From NCBI GenBank assembly GCA_949316235.1, contig OX438748.1, positions 32,482,836-32,546,835 on the forward strand: DNA of 64,000 nt. The letters run 5' to 3'. A program made the position numbers and the translations under genes. How positions within the stretch are numbered: the first letter of the stretch is position 1; each line of letters opens with the position of its first letter. Below are positions 24,801-34,439 of the stretch, in pieces. The notes below the pieces were generated by a model. The model had not been told where the DNA came from. It saw only the letters and a list, made by a program, of their open reading frames with translations, and made no database searches. This DNA comes from Oegoconia quadripuncta. Lineage: Eukaryota > Arthropoda > Insecta > Lepidoptera > Autostichidae.

Positions 24801-27800
24801 CTCTCGCACCGCTTACGTCATATCGGCGATAGTGACGGCCGAGACGACAGAGTGCCTGTTGAAGAGGACGGAGCATTTTATAGATCATCTCAAACAGTAT
24901 CCCGAGGCGAGGGACTATGCGATTAAGGTAAACAGATTTTACCTCTCATCATCATCTTATTTAAGAGCCCTGCTCTTGTCGGTGGAGTTTACTTCTACTC
25001 GTCCAAAATATCTTAGTGCTTGAAGACGAAAGTCTAATCAATGTGTTACCCCCAGGGGGACTTTGGTGTCAGCCTTTAGACCGCGCGCAGGACACTTACC
25101 AACAAATAAATTTTATCATATGATGGGAATTAAACCGTCACCACTGTGTGCAGTTTGTAATAAACCAGATGATGTGTTACACTTTTTGTTGGAGTGTGAC
25201 CGGAGTGCAGATATTAGAGAAAGACTTTTGATTAAGTCATTGGAGCTGTGCAATGGGCAGCTCAGCTGTGTTTTGGCTGATATGCTCTGTAGGAGTGCTG
25301 TCAGTCTGTATAAATTTGTTGGATTGTCCATTGCAAAGAGAGAGTGAGGTTTAAAAAGGCGAATGTATTAATGAGGCTGGCATAGTCACCCAGGGTGTAA
25401 AACTCAAATAAAAACAAGATAAAAAAAATTTGTTACCTGTGATCACTTATGGCACTGAATCGTGGTCCCTCACGAATATAGGCCTCAATAAAGGTCACGC
25501 AACGATCCATAGGGAGGGCGATGCTCGGTGTTTACTATGGACAGGCGGACATTTAAAATGCCCTACCACCAACCAAACCGAATACTTAAACATATACCCC
25601 GCTGGAGATCGAACCCGCGACCTTCGATTCGTAAACCCAATGTTGTTTACATTGAGCCACGAAGGTTGTTAAAAGCCACGGAGGAGTTTCATTTTTCTCC
25701 ACTAAATCTGTCAATTTTTCTGAATGAATGAACTTCAGTTTCACTCAGCTAAATGAGTAAATATATAATGCGAGTTATTTATCACTTCCAGGAGGGCGCT
25801 GTGCGTGCTCTTCTGAGAGTGCAGAACAAACTGAGGGACGAGAAGCCTATCACAAGGGAGGTTAGCGGCATTGTCTGTGAGGTAATTATACAATATTTTA
25901 GTAAATGTGCCCCCAAGGCGTGATCCGCTAGGCACTTGTCTAATGTCTCACTGTTTATGCATTATTATATTGCATCTCATAAAAATATATCTGTGTGATA
26001 GCCTATAATGACCATTGAGTGACGTCGGTGATTTTGTTATCTGCCTATGCCAATTTCTGTCAAAACTTCCTTAGAATATATGGAAGTCAGAAGCGAGTAA
26101 TAGATAATAATGGAACGGGAAAATTTTTCACCATTAATGAAATAAAATAAAATAATTAAAAAAATAAAAATATTTTATTTCAGACAAATGACAAATAGGT
26201 CTTAGTACAAATTTGACTTACTGACTATGTTAATATTATATCTAATTTTACAAAATTAATTAATTTAAAATAAATTATCTGAGACTTGACTCATCGAAGC
26301 CTCAGAACATTAATATTTCTATAGGACAATATATCATTTTGTCATTCATTCACATCTTAGTTTCCCCTTCAAGGCAGATTTAATTTAAAGGTGAATTGAT
26401 AAAACACTACTCAATTCTTTTGAACCCTTATTCTTTCCCGTGGAAATCTGTGCTCCCCCTAAAATCTAACATTACTAACAGCCCGAAATAGAACTTGAAT
26501 AATGAGTTACGAGAGATATTTGCGAGTGGTAGAAATCTCTCTGAAAAAAAACTCTTTTCCGTTATACCGGAGAGCTTTTTTACCATAAGAAAAAAAAATT
26601 GAAATAATTTGAATTCGTGTAATTCCCATTAACTGGTGATGCTACTCTTAAAAACTCCGTAACAACACATCTTTTAAATTGGTTGTCTACGCTAAGAATG
26701 GCAGTCATCGAACGCACTCGCTGTTCCCGCGCGTACCCCTCCTGCGCCGCCTGACGGCCATCTTGATACACAATTATAATGTTAGAACGCAGACGCTGCT
26801 ATTTTGATTTTGTTATAATTAAGCTTAAAAGTAAACAATAAACAATAGTATTATATTAATTGGTGTAATTATTCAAGAAAGAAACCAGATTAACAAGAAT
26901 TCTCAACATTGGTCTTTATAATAATATTACATTTTATATTACATATCACAATGAAAATGGTGACATTTCGGATCAATTTCGATCAAGAAATTTTCGATTA
27001 CCTATACAAAGCAAACCATTCTGAAAGCACCTTTAGTATGCAAATCCAACAATTTTCGGCTGAATTCGGCTATGGTTCCTAGTGGATTGTTGTTCGTAAT
27101 CAGGAGTGGAGTCACCAGTAAACAGGGATTACACGAATTAGATTTCACCCTGTATACCCTATTTTTTTCCTTACGGTAAAAAAGTCAACCGGTATACATA
27201 CATAAAGTCACGCCTGTTTCCCGTAGGGGTAAGCTTCCACTTGCTACGGTCCTGACACACCTCTTTGGCATCATTAACTCTAAAAATAAAGTTGTTCATA
27301 CATGGTCGTCGGTTTACGATACTCTTGCCTTACCTTTCTTTAAGACGTCCCCGATTTAATCGTGATACGTTCACCGTAGTTTAAAGGTCTTAGCATACGT
27401 GACGTGTTTATTCTCGTTATATATTTAAAAACATAGCAATAAAATACACGTCGCGAGAAACACAGGCGGAACGGGACGGCAATAGAAAAAACATCGTTAT
27501 GGCATCTTCTTCATCTAATGCTACGGCAACCATTGCTAGTTCTTCAAAAGTAAAATCGAACATTTTGTGCTGAAATATGGTTGCAGCACTAGCACGACTA
27601 TCGTTGAACACCGTCACTGTACGTATGTTTTAAAACCACTTTCACGTTAGGAACTATACCCGTCCCGTCTCCGTTCCGTCCGAGAAATTACCCGTCACGT
27701 ATGCTAAGACCTTTACTCTAGCTACACTACCATCCACATTCGCTTCGTATATCTCTTTCATTAGTCATCTTTCATTCATCCGTTCCACATGTCCAAACCA

Positions 27801-30800
27801 TCTCAGTATACCTTTTCCAATCTTTGTTATCACGTCTTCTTTCATTACTGATTCTATCTTTTAAAGTCGAAAATCAGTCAGACTTTCAGTTATACGGCCT
27901 GTGTTATACAAGCTTGTATATCGTAATAATTGCTAAGCCACGAGACTATATTCTAAGGCCCGTATTAATAAACCATTCTCAAGATTGAGAACAGTCTTGT
28001 GACTGGTCTCAAGTAAACGTGTTGATTAATAAACCTTACTTGACACCTGAAACGCACGTGCTTACTCAAGCAGTACTCACTTGAGAGGTGTGCGTATTAA
28101 TAAACGAAACTGAAGACTATCATTCATTCGCCGCTGAGGTTTATAAATTAGCACGGAGCTTGAGATAGACTTGTATTGAGATTGGTTTTTTAATACGGGC
28201 CTAAATCTTTCTAGTATTCTCACTGGACATCCTTTTCACAGGCGTTGGCCCTAATGGGGTACACGGGCCCCACAAAGGGTCCCGGCCCGAACATCCTCTC
28301 CATAGACGGCGGCGGCATCAGAGGCATCATCGCCATCGAGATCCTTCGGCATCTGGAACGGCTAACCGGCAAGAAGGTCAACGAGATGTTCGATTACATC
28401 ATTGGTGTCAGCACTGGTGCCATTATAGCTGCAGTTATAGGTAAGTTTTATAAATCACTTAACAGATTTTAAAGTTAAAAGCAGGGATTTAAATGTCGAT
28501 AAAAAAGGCATACCGATATCAAAATTTAGCTATATCACGAGCTCTGCGAATAAGCCGCACTCACGCAATCAATGTCGCCTGTGACTTTCTGAGGTTACTG
28601 GAATTAGCTGCCGGAAGACATTGTCTTTTTTATTTTTTTTTTTATTGAAGAGGTGGGCAAACTAGCAAGAGGCGCACCTGATGGTAAGTGTCACCGCTGC
28701 CCATAACCATCTACGGAAACGGAAAATCCGCAGTGGCGTTGCCGGCCTTTAAGGAAGGAATATGCTCGCTTCTTGAAGGTTCCCAGATCGTATCGGTTCG
28801 GAAAGACATCCGCCGGGAGCTTATTCCAAAAAGTAACGGTACGTGGAAGGAAATGTCTACTGAACCGCACCGTGGTGGATTTCCAACTGTCTAGGTGGTG
28901 TTGGTGGAATTTAAGTTTATGCCTAGTAGTGCGATGATGGAACTCAGCAGCAGGAATCAAACCGAACAATTCCTCGGAACACTCGCCATGGTAAATCCGA
29001 TAGAAAACAGCAAGAGATGCTACGACCCTTCGTAAGGAAAGCGAATCAAGGCGATTGGTGAGAGCTAGATCATTGATAACGCGAACTGCTCTACGTTGGA
29101 TACGATCTAGTGGAAGAAGCTGGTATTTAGGCGCTCCGGCCCAGATATGAGAACAGTATTCCATGTGAGGCCGAACCTGAGCCTTATAAAGCTGCAAGCA
29201 GTGTGCAGAGGTGTCTCCGTCCAATTAGTGAATTTGTTCAAGAATAGAGACTCAAATAATGACTGTGAATAACAATATAATAAACAATGTGAACTCTTTC
29301 AACACAGCGACATAGACATATCAGCAGTAATGCTGCTCGCCTATAATAATATAATTATTTATAGGTATTTCTGTATTTTCTGGGTAGCGCAATATATTGC
29401 GCGCCGCCCCGGCTTGCACCAATAAGGGAATCCCCAATTGGGTCACAGACAATAAATCTGGCAAAGTCGCTTGTACGTGTGCCGATATCATAAATTCCAT
29501 ATTATCGGTATTTAAGTATAATTTTATCGGTCTACTGGAAGTGTGCTAAAGGTTTTGATGATCTGTCAGTGAGTGAGTGAGTGAGTCAGTCAGTGAGTGC
29601 CAAGTTCTGTTCTTTTTGCATTATCTCAGGAGCTATTAAAGATACAGCTTTGAAAATTGAAATGTTGTGTAATAATAAGCATCACATTACCTGAGTAAAA
29701 CACTACCGGATTAGTTTTTTTACCGCAAGGAAAAAAAATAGGGCAAATAAAATTAAAAAAAGCAAATCAGACAACAACAAAAACCACTGGAACATTATAC
29801 ATAGTGTATATTTAAAGAATGTATAGATAGGGCGTCAATCATTTTGTGAATACAGTAATTATATTGTTTCAGGAAGCGGCGTAGGTAATCTGGAGACGGC
29901 TAACCAAATGTATTTGACGTTGTCGAGAAAGATGTTTGGAGGCACTTCGCTTATTGGAGGTGAGTAATGGGCCAATCAACTAGGAATCTCTTTGTATGAC
30001 GACCTCAGAATAAAAATCTCCGTCGGTAAGCGGAACAGTGCGATAAAGTGATGCTAGGTATAGAGGATCATTTCCCCGCGAAAAAAAAGTTCCTATGAAA
30101 AAAATCGCTTTGCAAACTATCCGCTAGAGGCGCTGCATATTTCTCCATACAAATCGTCACGTAAAGGTGAACGCGGTAGTAAAGTTAAGTCGAAACAAAA
30201 CTCACACTCCGCCCTCTGATGTTAAGTGAAGAAGAATTTGGGGGACTGGCTATCTTGTCTCTGACAACCGGAACACAACAATGCTATTAACATTGTTGCT
30301 TGGCGGCAGATTTAGATAAGATGGTGGTAGCTAGCTAGGCGGACATTTAAAACGCCCCACCACTGACCAAACCGAGTACTTAAACATGTACCCCGCTGGG
30401 GATCCAACCCGCGACCTCCGAATCGTAAACCCAACGTTGTTTACATTGAGCCACGGAGGCGGTTATAATTGAGCTTGAGCAACATTCTGAAATACGGGTC
30501 TTAATATTAAGTGTGATTGAGGGCAAACGTAAAGGACATAAATCGCAAAAAAAAGATTATTTTGATATTTAAGTCTCAAGAAATACAGTTGAATACAATA
30601 TCACTGCAATAACTCATCGACAGCCTTATACGTCCCCATTGTTGGGGCACAGCCTCTACTCACTGGAAGCGGGTATGGGCCATAATCCGCTCCTTTTTAA
30701 GCCGGGGTGGCTTGGTGGCCGTGGTGAGCCACGGATTTGGCTTAACAAATGTTTTGATTATTTAACGTGCCCTCCGAAATACGGAAAGACTAGTCGAAAA

Positions 30801-33800
30801 CGTATAGCGAATGCATATAGGTTAAAATAGTCCAATTTTGGAACTCTATATTAATGCAATGTTTACTGACGGAGGAATTAATGTATACTTTCATCTCCTC
30901 TGTGATTGAAGTAAGAGGTAATAATATAAGCACTTCCTGGCACTTACGTTAAACCTCCGTATTAAGCGGTTCGACCCTTCATTCATAATGCGAACAACCA
31001 AACCATAAAACTCCCTCCCGGCGTCAGTCTTTCCTGAATCCTACAACCTTGGGATCTTCAAGAGCTGAGTGAATAGGCATTTACTAAGGTAGCCTACTTC
31101 ATCTTCTGCCACATCGTCACTTTCCATCAGGTGAGATTGTGGTCAAACGCGTATCCAGTTAATCATAAAAAAGCATGCAATGTAAGGATATTTATACTTT
31201 ATATATTATCATCAGGTACATCTCGGCTGGTATGGACGCATTCGTACTACGACACCGACGCTTGGGAGAAGCTGTTACAGGAGAATTTGAAAGACTGCAC
31301 ACTCACTGAATGCAACAGATACAATACGCCTAAAGTAAGTGTTTATGCGAAATTTACTCCATATTTTATGATGCAATTGTGCGGAATAAGCAAACGCAAA
31401 ATTGAAATGACCCAACGCTTTAATGTATGATGGTTTTGAAAAAAAAATGAAGTACAAAAAGCAACACACTTTTATACATTTTTTTTCCTGGCAGGAAAGA
31501 GAGTCGCATTTGACGTTGACAATTATGAATCCTAGCTAGTGGCTAAGTAACTTAACTTAATTTCGTCGTGTTATTAAATCGGGCAAATTCGGTCATAGAG
31601 CCGTTTGTTTTCGTTTTACATTAATCAGACATATTACTCGGTACTGTTTTATCGACTATCATAACAACACACTCTAAATAAAAGCAATCGTTTATCATTA
31701 TTATTTTATTCACATTATTTTTATTTTATGTGCAACATTGTGTCGATAAAACAGAGTTGCAATACGACCGAATTACGAATCATTCCTTTGGATAACTTGC
31801 GACTACATCGAAATTGACAGACATATCTCAATCCCTTTCGAACAGTAATATTGTCTTTCAGTTCATCGACAGTTAAGTATGTTGCTGTTTGTACCTACCT
31901 AAGTCAATACCTTATATTTCACTTGCATAATGTGCCCTACTTTTTCCTTACGGATATAAATCTGACCGGTATCGTGCGGCGTGGCAGATGGCGCTGGTGT
32001 CGTGCGTGGTGAACACGGGCTCGAAGCTGACGCCGTTCCTGTTCCGGTCGTACGAGTGCGGGTTCCGCGTGCGCAGCGTGTTCCCCGGCACCAGCGCCGC
32101 GCGCGTGTGGCACGCCGTGCGCGCCTCCGCCGCCGCGCCCACCTACTTCAACGAGTTCCGCCTGCACGGCCTGCTGCACCAGGTCGGCCCTCCCTCCCTC
32201 CCTCCCTCCCTCCCTCCCTCCCTCACCCCCTGCTGGGCACACACCTTGCACTCACTCATGCACCCACACCTACACTCACTCATGCACTCCCTCATACATA
32301 CCACACCTACACTCCCTCATACATACCACACCTACACTCACTCATACACTTCATTCATACCACACCTATACTCACTCATACATACCACACCTACACTCAT
32401 TCATACACTCCCTCATACACTCACTCATTCATACCACACCTACACTCACTCATACAGTCACACCTACGCTCCTCATACATACCACGCACGCACGGACGCA
32501 CACACACACACGCACGGACGGACGCACGCACGCATAGGAAGTAAATTAAACTGTTCTTCTAGTTGATTCACCATAGTCTATTATAATAAATAATAACTTA
32601 TATACTAAATTTAATGTGAATGCCTACCTACAATGATGTAGTTTCTCACACCAAATCATGCTACACGAGTGCGACAAATAGATCATATGGGACCCCCAAA
32701 CCATTAACTGAAGTTGATTTCGAATTTGCTATCAGGATGGCGGCATTATGGTCAACAACCCCACCGGCGTCGGCCTCCACGAAGCGAAGCTCCTGTTCGG
32801 GCCGAACGCTCTCAAAAACGGCACAATAATATCTGTTGGCACCGGCAAAGCTTTGAACAAACATTTGGACTACCAACTGCTTAGTAAAGGACTGACGAAA
32901 GAGTCTTCCGGGACCAGTTGGAAGGATAAATTCAATAAGATCTTGGACTCCGCTACTGACACTGAAGGTATGTATTATTCAATTATCGGAGCACTTTCGC
33001 TAAGTTAAGTGAAGGTGAGGGTGAAGGTGGCGCTCACCCGGAATCTCCAATCTATTTGGGGGACTGAGTTTCTTATCTCACACTAGTGCTTGGCGTCGGG
33101 CTTAGATAAGATGATAACTTGCCAGGCCGACATTTAAAAATGGCCTCTCACGATCCATCCTACTAATAAATATGTACACCGCTAAGAATCGAACCCGCGC
33201 TCACGGTTTTGTAAAGCTTATGTTGTTAACATTCAGCTATTTATTTTAACTGATAGTGTTAGATGTTAGAATTAAACATTTATTTAACTTTCCATCTCTT
33301 TCGAGTCGACCAGAAAATCGAAGGATTAAGTTGAGAGTACGAAACGGGTACGAATAATTTTTCCAAATTTTCTATCTAAAAAACTAAATGAAGGTCAATA
33401 ATTCTTTATTTTGTACGTACAGAGGGTACACTTAAAGTAGTCAGTTTACATTTTTTAAGCTGCCTCATTCCTGTCTTGTTGAATGTCATTTTTTTCCCTG
33501 AGAGGAATAAGGAGGGTTGATGTTTTTTTATATTGCAATAGGAGCAATATATTTATAATTTTGAAATAGCCTGGCGTGTGATCCAGCTGTTTATAATACA
33601 AATGACGATTATCTATCATTCAAATAGTTTGATATTTTTCCGTTCTATTGTATCTATAAATGTTTGTATATATATATATATAAAAAATATCCTTAGACAC
33701 AGCGCCATCTAGTTCCACACTAAGCGACTATAGACTTGTGTTGTGGATACCAGATGGTTAATATACTACATAAATACATTTTTTTTTGTAAATAAATGCT

Positions 33801-34269
33801 ATTATAAATTAAAACATCCATAACTCGGGTACACATGTCCGTATTCATCACACAAACATATGCCCCCAGCGGGATTCGAACACGCAACCTTTTGGTATAG
33901 TGGCCAGAGTTGCCAACCACTACACCAAACAGGTCGGTCATCAAAAATATAAATAGAAACCTTATTGAAATGCGTCCTAATGATTGCAAATAATTTGTTA
34001 CAGGAATACACCTAATCCTAAACGACTTGCTACCACCAGGTGGCTACTACCGCTTCAATCCACCGTTAATGGAAGAATGCGCTATGGACGAGATCAATCC
34101 TGAAAAATTGAACAACCTAATAACAGACACTAACGCGTACATACGCAGGAATCAGCACAAGTTTGAACAGGCGGCCGCTATGTTGGTCAGGAAGCGAACG
34201 TTAACGCAACGCGTTATGGACTATATGAGCTATCAGAGCCAGATCATGGGCGTTGTACAAACCAACTGA
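18824..34269 (+). CDS. PNPLA8: Calcium-independent phospholipase A2 gamma-like (patatin-like phospholipase domain protein 8)
   Basis: Ten coding exons join in frame to 590 aa: 18824-18944, 20811-21136, 24790-24927, 25792-25881, 28242-28440, 29873-29959, 31216-31334, 31988-32182, 32736-32967, 34004-34269 (TGA). All introns are GT/AG and phases match at each junction. Exons 5-10 hold the patatin domain: oxyanion-hole glycines DGGGIRG at about residues 247-253, nucleophile Ser282 in GVSTG, and the Asp of the Ser-Asp dyad in DGG, the first codon of exon 9 (about residue 426). The C-terminal part (SATDTE at the end of exon 9, then the [13 protein letters not shown] segment in exon 10) fits iPLA2-gamma rather than other patatin-like proteins. 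The family hydrolyses fatty acyl esters of membrane phospholipids without calcium, in mitochondria and peroxisomes of mammals. Exon 2 codes a charged Lys/Glu-rich linker. The C terminus ends VVQTN, without the peroxisomal SKL of the mammalian protein. The start is the first ATG of the open frame, after an in-frame stop; a further 5' exon cannot be excluded. Confidence 0.93.
22157..22196 (+). repeat. Left terminal inverted repeat of the Sailor-like transposon
   Basis: It starts TATAGTAGACGCATTACGAA and runs to the bases CCATAAA. It is identical over 40 bp to the reverse complement of the right end. The outer TA is probably the target duplication. Confidence 0.88.
22370..23761 (+). CDS. DDE transposase, IS630/Tc1/mariner superfamily (Sailor/DD82E-like)
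   Basis: An uninterrupted 463-aa frame between the two inverted repeats. Near residues 64-83 there is a helix-turn-helix-like stretch ([20 protein letters not shown]) suited to TIR binding. The catalytic triad can be read as Asp205 (FYLDETWVN), Asp298 ([11 protein letters not shown]) and Glu380 (YNPIELIW). By my count 81 residues separate the second Asp from the Glu, against 34-41 in classical Tc1 and mariner, so this is near the DD82E spacing I recall for the Sailor group. The C-terminal tail is acidic ([12 protein letters not shown]). A second Met at codon 13 (MENLF) could be the true start. It catalyses cut-and-paste transposition at TA sites. No stop or frameshift is visible, so the protein may be functional. 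Confidence 0.92.
   Translation: MYTVTFDTFLCTMENLFSNVGLNKLKGDINALARTVIHNVFLSFNELKSDPEKISLLNFNKPRDMAALFCGVSRATVDRIKTEVTQSGSPNIPRANYKKPATVTDIDSFDISVLRRTIDSFYDNGEYPSVTKILEKYREQMPDFKCGYSSMRKILKKVGFKYKQNAEGRKYLMERIDIVCARMDFLRKLDMLRKTNDQRPRFYLDETWVNQNHSRKRMWLGNNDEGGFKNQPVGKGQRLIVCHAGSGKTGFVPEAKLIFKAVKSKDADYHTEMDGNTYTEWFSDLLNVLEEPSVIVIDNASYHSMQLERIPTSSTKKSDIQEWLTKKNISFLNTDIKEELLRKVKASNPKKIYALDQLANERGHEVIRLPPYHCQYNPIELIWAQVKGEVAANNHTFKIADVEILLHKAIDNVTQEDWAKCVKHAEELQDKDLQKAILRDEAPPLIINLQEDDTDDEDSDEDE
23977..24016 (-). repeat. Right terminal inverted repeat of the Sailor-like transposon
   Basis: Exact reverse complement of the left repeat over 40 bp, ending GCGTCTACTATA. The match stops on the inner side at 23977, where left and right sequences diverge. 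Confidence 0.88.
24063..24190. mobile_element. MITE family T, half copy
   Basis: It starts AATCAGTCCTGTGGCTCCCT with CATTGGATAAAATAAGATTG, and matches the left half of the copy at 47988-48442. It lies 47 bp after the right end of the Sailor-like transposon in phospholipase intron 2. Confidence 0.55.
24205..24762 (+). repeat. Dispersed repeat CATTTATAATATTAGT interrupted by a SINE
   Basis: The left part (24205-24350: CTTTCCGCCCGCGGCTTCGC ... TCCAGGGTATT) and right part (24640-24762: CCAGGGTCCTACCTATATAC ...) rejoin as one element like 11265-11465 once the SINE at 24353-24638 is removed. The last 28 bases before exon 3 follow it directly. Confidence 0.65.
24353..24638 (+). repeat. SINE family B, full copy nested in another repeat
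   Basis: Head TTTGGTGTAGTGGTAGTGG, B box GGTTCGAATCCCGCT, and a tail of ATT repeats. A second GTAGTGGT unit in the head appears duplicated compared with the copy at 4861. Confidence 0.8.
24945..25010 (-). mobile_element. RTE-type 3' end fragment
   Basis: TCATCATCATCTTATTTAAG with AGCCCTGCTCTTGTCGGTGG matches 8262-8300. It lies in phospholipase intron 3. Confidence 0.45.
25033..25412 (+). pseudogene. Non-LTR retrotransposon C-terminal fragment
   Basis: A plus frame contains the zinc-knuckle-like [20 protein letters not shown] motif (C-x2-C-x7-H-x4-C), which closes the RT/RNase H protein of R1/Jockey-like LINEs, and stops at 25347. Only the last ~95 codons remain. It lies in intron 3. Confidence 0.65.
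25430..25527 (+). pseudogene. RTE reverse transcriptase fragment
   Basis: The short frame [15 protein letters not shown] matches the RT segment LPVxTYGxExW typical of RTE elements. It is cut off at both sides and joined to a SINE D copy. Confidence 0.55.
25530..25677 (-). repeat. SINE family D, 5' part
   Basis: On the minus strand it has an A-box-like TGGCTCAATGTAAAC and B box GGTTCGATCTCC, then the family body up to TTTAAATGTCCGCCTG. The body's 3' part is missing. Confidence 0.7.
26590..27155. mobile_element. Repeat family Q with inverted ends
   Basis: The right end CACGAATTAGATTTCACCCT at about 27134-27153 is the complement of the left end in the copy at 50797-51005; GAATTCGTGTAATTCCCATT lies at about 26612. 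Shared core: TTCGGCTGAATTCGGCTATG. The 26590 copy is enlarged by unrelated DNA. It lies in phospholipase intron 4. Confidence 0.45.
27150..27202 (-). mobile_element. MITE family C, terminal fragment
   Basis: CCCTATTTTTTTCCTTACGG with TAAAAAAGTCAACCGGTATA is the reverse-complemented family C end. It adjoins the repeat Q end. Confidence 0.5.
27205..27880 (-). pseudogene. RTE LINE remnant split by a Harbinger-type MITE
   Basis: The part at 27740-27860 reads on the minus strand [20 protein letters not shown], the conserved RTE C-terminal motif. The part at 27285-27380 (GTCGTCGGTTTACGATACTC) matches 52018-52038, beside another RTE remnant. The insertion at 27383-27713 separates the two. Confidence 0.6.
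27383..27713 (-). mobile_element. PIF/Harbinger-like non-autonomous element
   Basis: Inverted ends AAAGGTCTTAGCATACGTGA and TCACGTATGCTAAGACCTTT are almost perfect for 24 bp. On the minus strand a frame reads [20 protein letters not shown], which resembles the N-terminus of insect Harbinger transposases. I see no clear 3-bp target duplication. The catalytic part is absent. Confidence 0.6.
27954..28203. mobile_element. MITE family G, full copy before exon 5
   Basis: Inverted ends TAAGGCCCGTATTAATAAAC and TTTTTAATACGGGCCTA. The body contains several CTTGAG/CTCAAG blocks. A longer copy is at 51408-51822. It ends 38 bp before phospholipase exon 5. Confidence 0.75.
28636..29222 (-). pseudogene. 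LINE (Jockey/CR1 type) reverse transcriptase C-terminal fragment
   Basis: A minus-strand frame of about 177 codons reads [40 protein letters not shown] and other hallmarks of the RT C-terminus. The 3' UTR and an oligo-A tail (T run at about 28640) follow. It is 5' truncated and lies in phospholipase intron 5. Confidence 0.82.
29222..29345 (+). mobile_element. LINE 3' fragment
   Basis: It contains CCAATTAGTGAATTTGTTCA and AGCAGTAATGCTGCTCGCCT. It matches, inverted, the LINE end at 62795-63003 and is joined directly to the Jockey/CR1 fragment on its left. Confidence 0.55.
29700..29750 (+). mobile_element. MITE family C, terminal fragment
   Basis: ACCGGATTAGTTTTTTTACC followed by GCAAGGAAAAAAAATAGGGC, the outer end of family C, in phospholipase intron 5. 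Confidence 0.5.
30060..30222 (-). mobile_element. MITE family E, truncated
   Basis: It runs from AAAAAAAGTTCCTATGAAAA to CACTCCGCCCTCTG; the outer part of one arm is missing. It lies in phospholipase intron 6 and is joined to a SINE D copy. Confidence 0.7.
30218..30468 (-). repeat. SINE family D copy
   Basis: Head on the minus strand CGCCTCCGTGGCTCAATGTA with B box GGTTGGATCCCC; the body runs to TTAACATCAG, with a small deletion. It lies in phospholipase intron 6. Confidence 0.75.
30965..31165 (+). pseudogene. LINE C-terminal and 3' UTR fragment
   Basis: The frame [19 protein letters not shown] is followed by AGGTGAGATTGTGGTCAAAC and an A-rich tail. Related ends are at 44515-44668, 53440-53522 and 54045-54075. 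It ends about 50 bp before exon 7. Confidence 0.65.
31903..31972 (-). mobile_element. MITE family C end abutting phospholipase exon 8
   Basis: CAATACCTTATATTTCACTT, TGCCCTACTTTTTCCTTACG and CTGACCGGTAT are the inner-to-outer parts of a family C end. Exon 8 starts at 31988, so the 3' splice region of intron 7 is largely MITE sequence. Confidence 0.65.
32186..32530. repeat. Tandem repeats in phospholipase intron 8
   Basis: A (CCCT)n run at 32187-32224 begins four bases after the exon 8 donor. It is followed by about 300 bp of degenerate CACTCATACATACCACACCT units and then a CACACACG/CACGGACG stretch. Confidence 0.8.
33000..33245 (-). repeat. SINE family D, diverged copy
   Basis: GTTAAGTGAAGGTGAGGGTG at the 3' end and, on the minus strand, GGTTCGATTCTTAGCGG as B box. 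It is older than the other copies and lies in phospholipase intron 9. Confidence 0.65.
33690..33943 (-). repeat. SINE family B, full copy
   Basis: On the minus strand: TTTGGTGTAGTGGTTGGCAA, B box TTCGAATCCCGCT and the body with ACTAGATGGCGCTG. It lies in phospholipase intron 9. Confidence 0.78.
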
Positions 34270-34290
34270 CCGATAGAGCTACAGCAAGTC

Positions 34291-34395
34291 GACGCTTGCT
34301 GATCCAGCCAATGTGTGCTGATCCGGACGATGCGTGCAGATCCGGACGTTGCGTGCTGACGATATGCGTGCTGATACGAACTATGTTTGCTGATA
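34291..34395 (+). repeat. Degenerate 19-bp tandem repeat after the phospholipase stop
   Basis: About five units of GTGCTGATCCGGACGATGC start 22 bases after the TGA. Units differ at a few bases and one is shortened. They lie within the presumed 3' UTR. Confidence 0.65.
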
Positions 34396-34439
34396 AACGC
34401 TACATTAATGTGAACGCTGATTAGTAGCATTTTTAAATA

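Noticed and set aside
28688..28894. Plus-strand 68-codon frame
   Set aside because: Antisense of the LINE reverse transcriptase fragment.
31981..32566. Overlapping frames of about 190 codons through exon 8 and beyond
   Set aside because: Only 31988-32182 is coding (phospholipase exon 8); the remainder is open merely because the CCCT and CACTCATAC tandem repeats lack stops.
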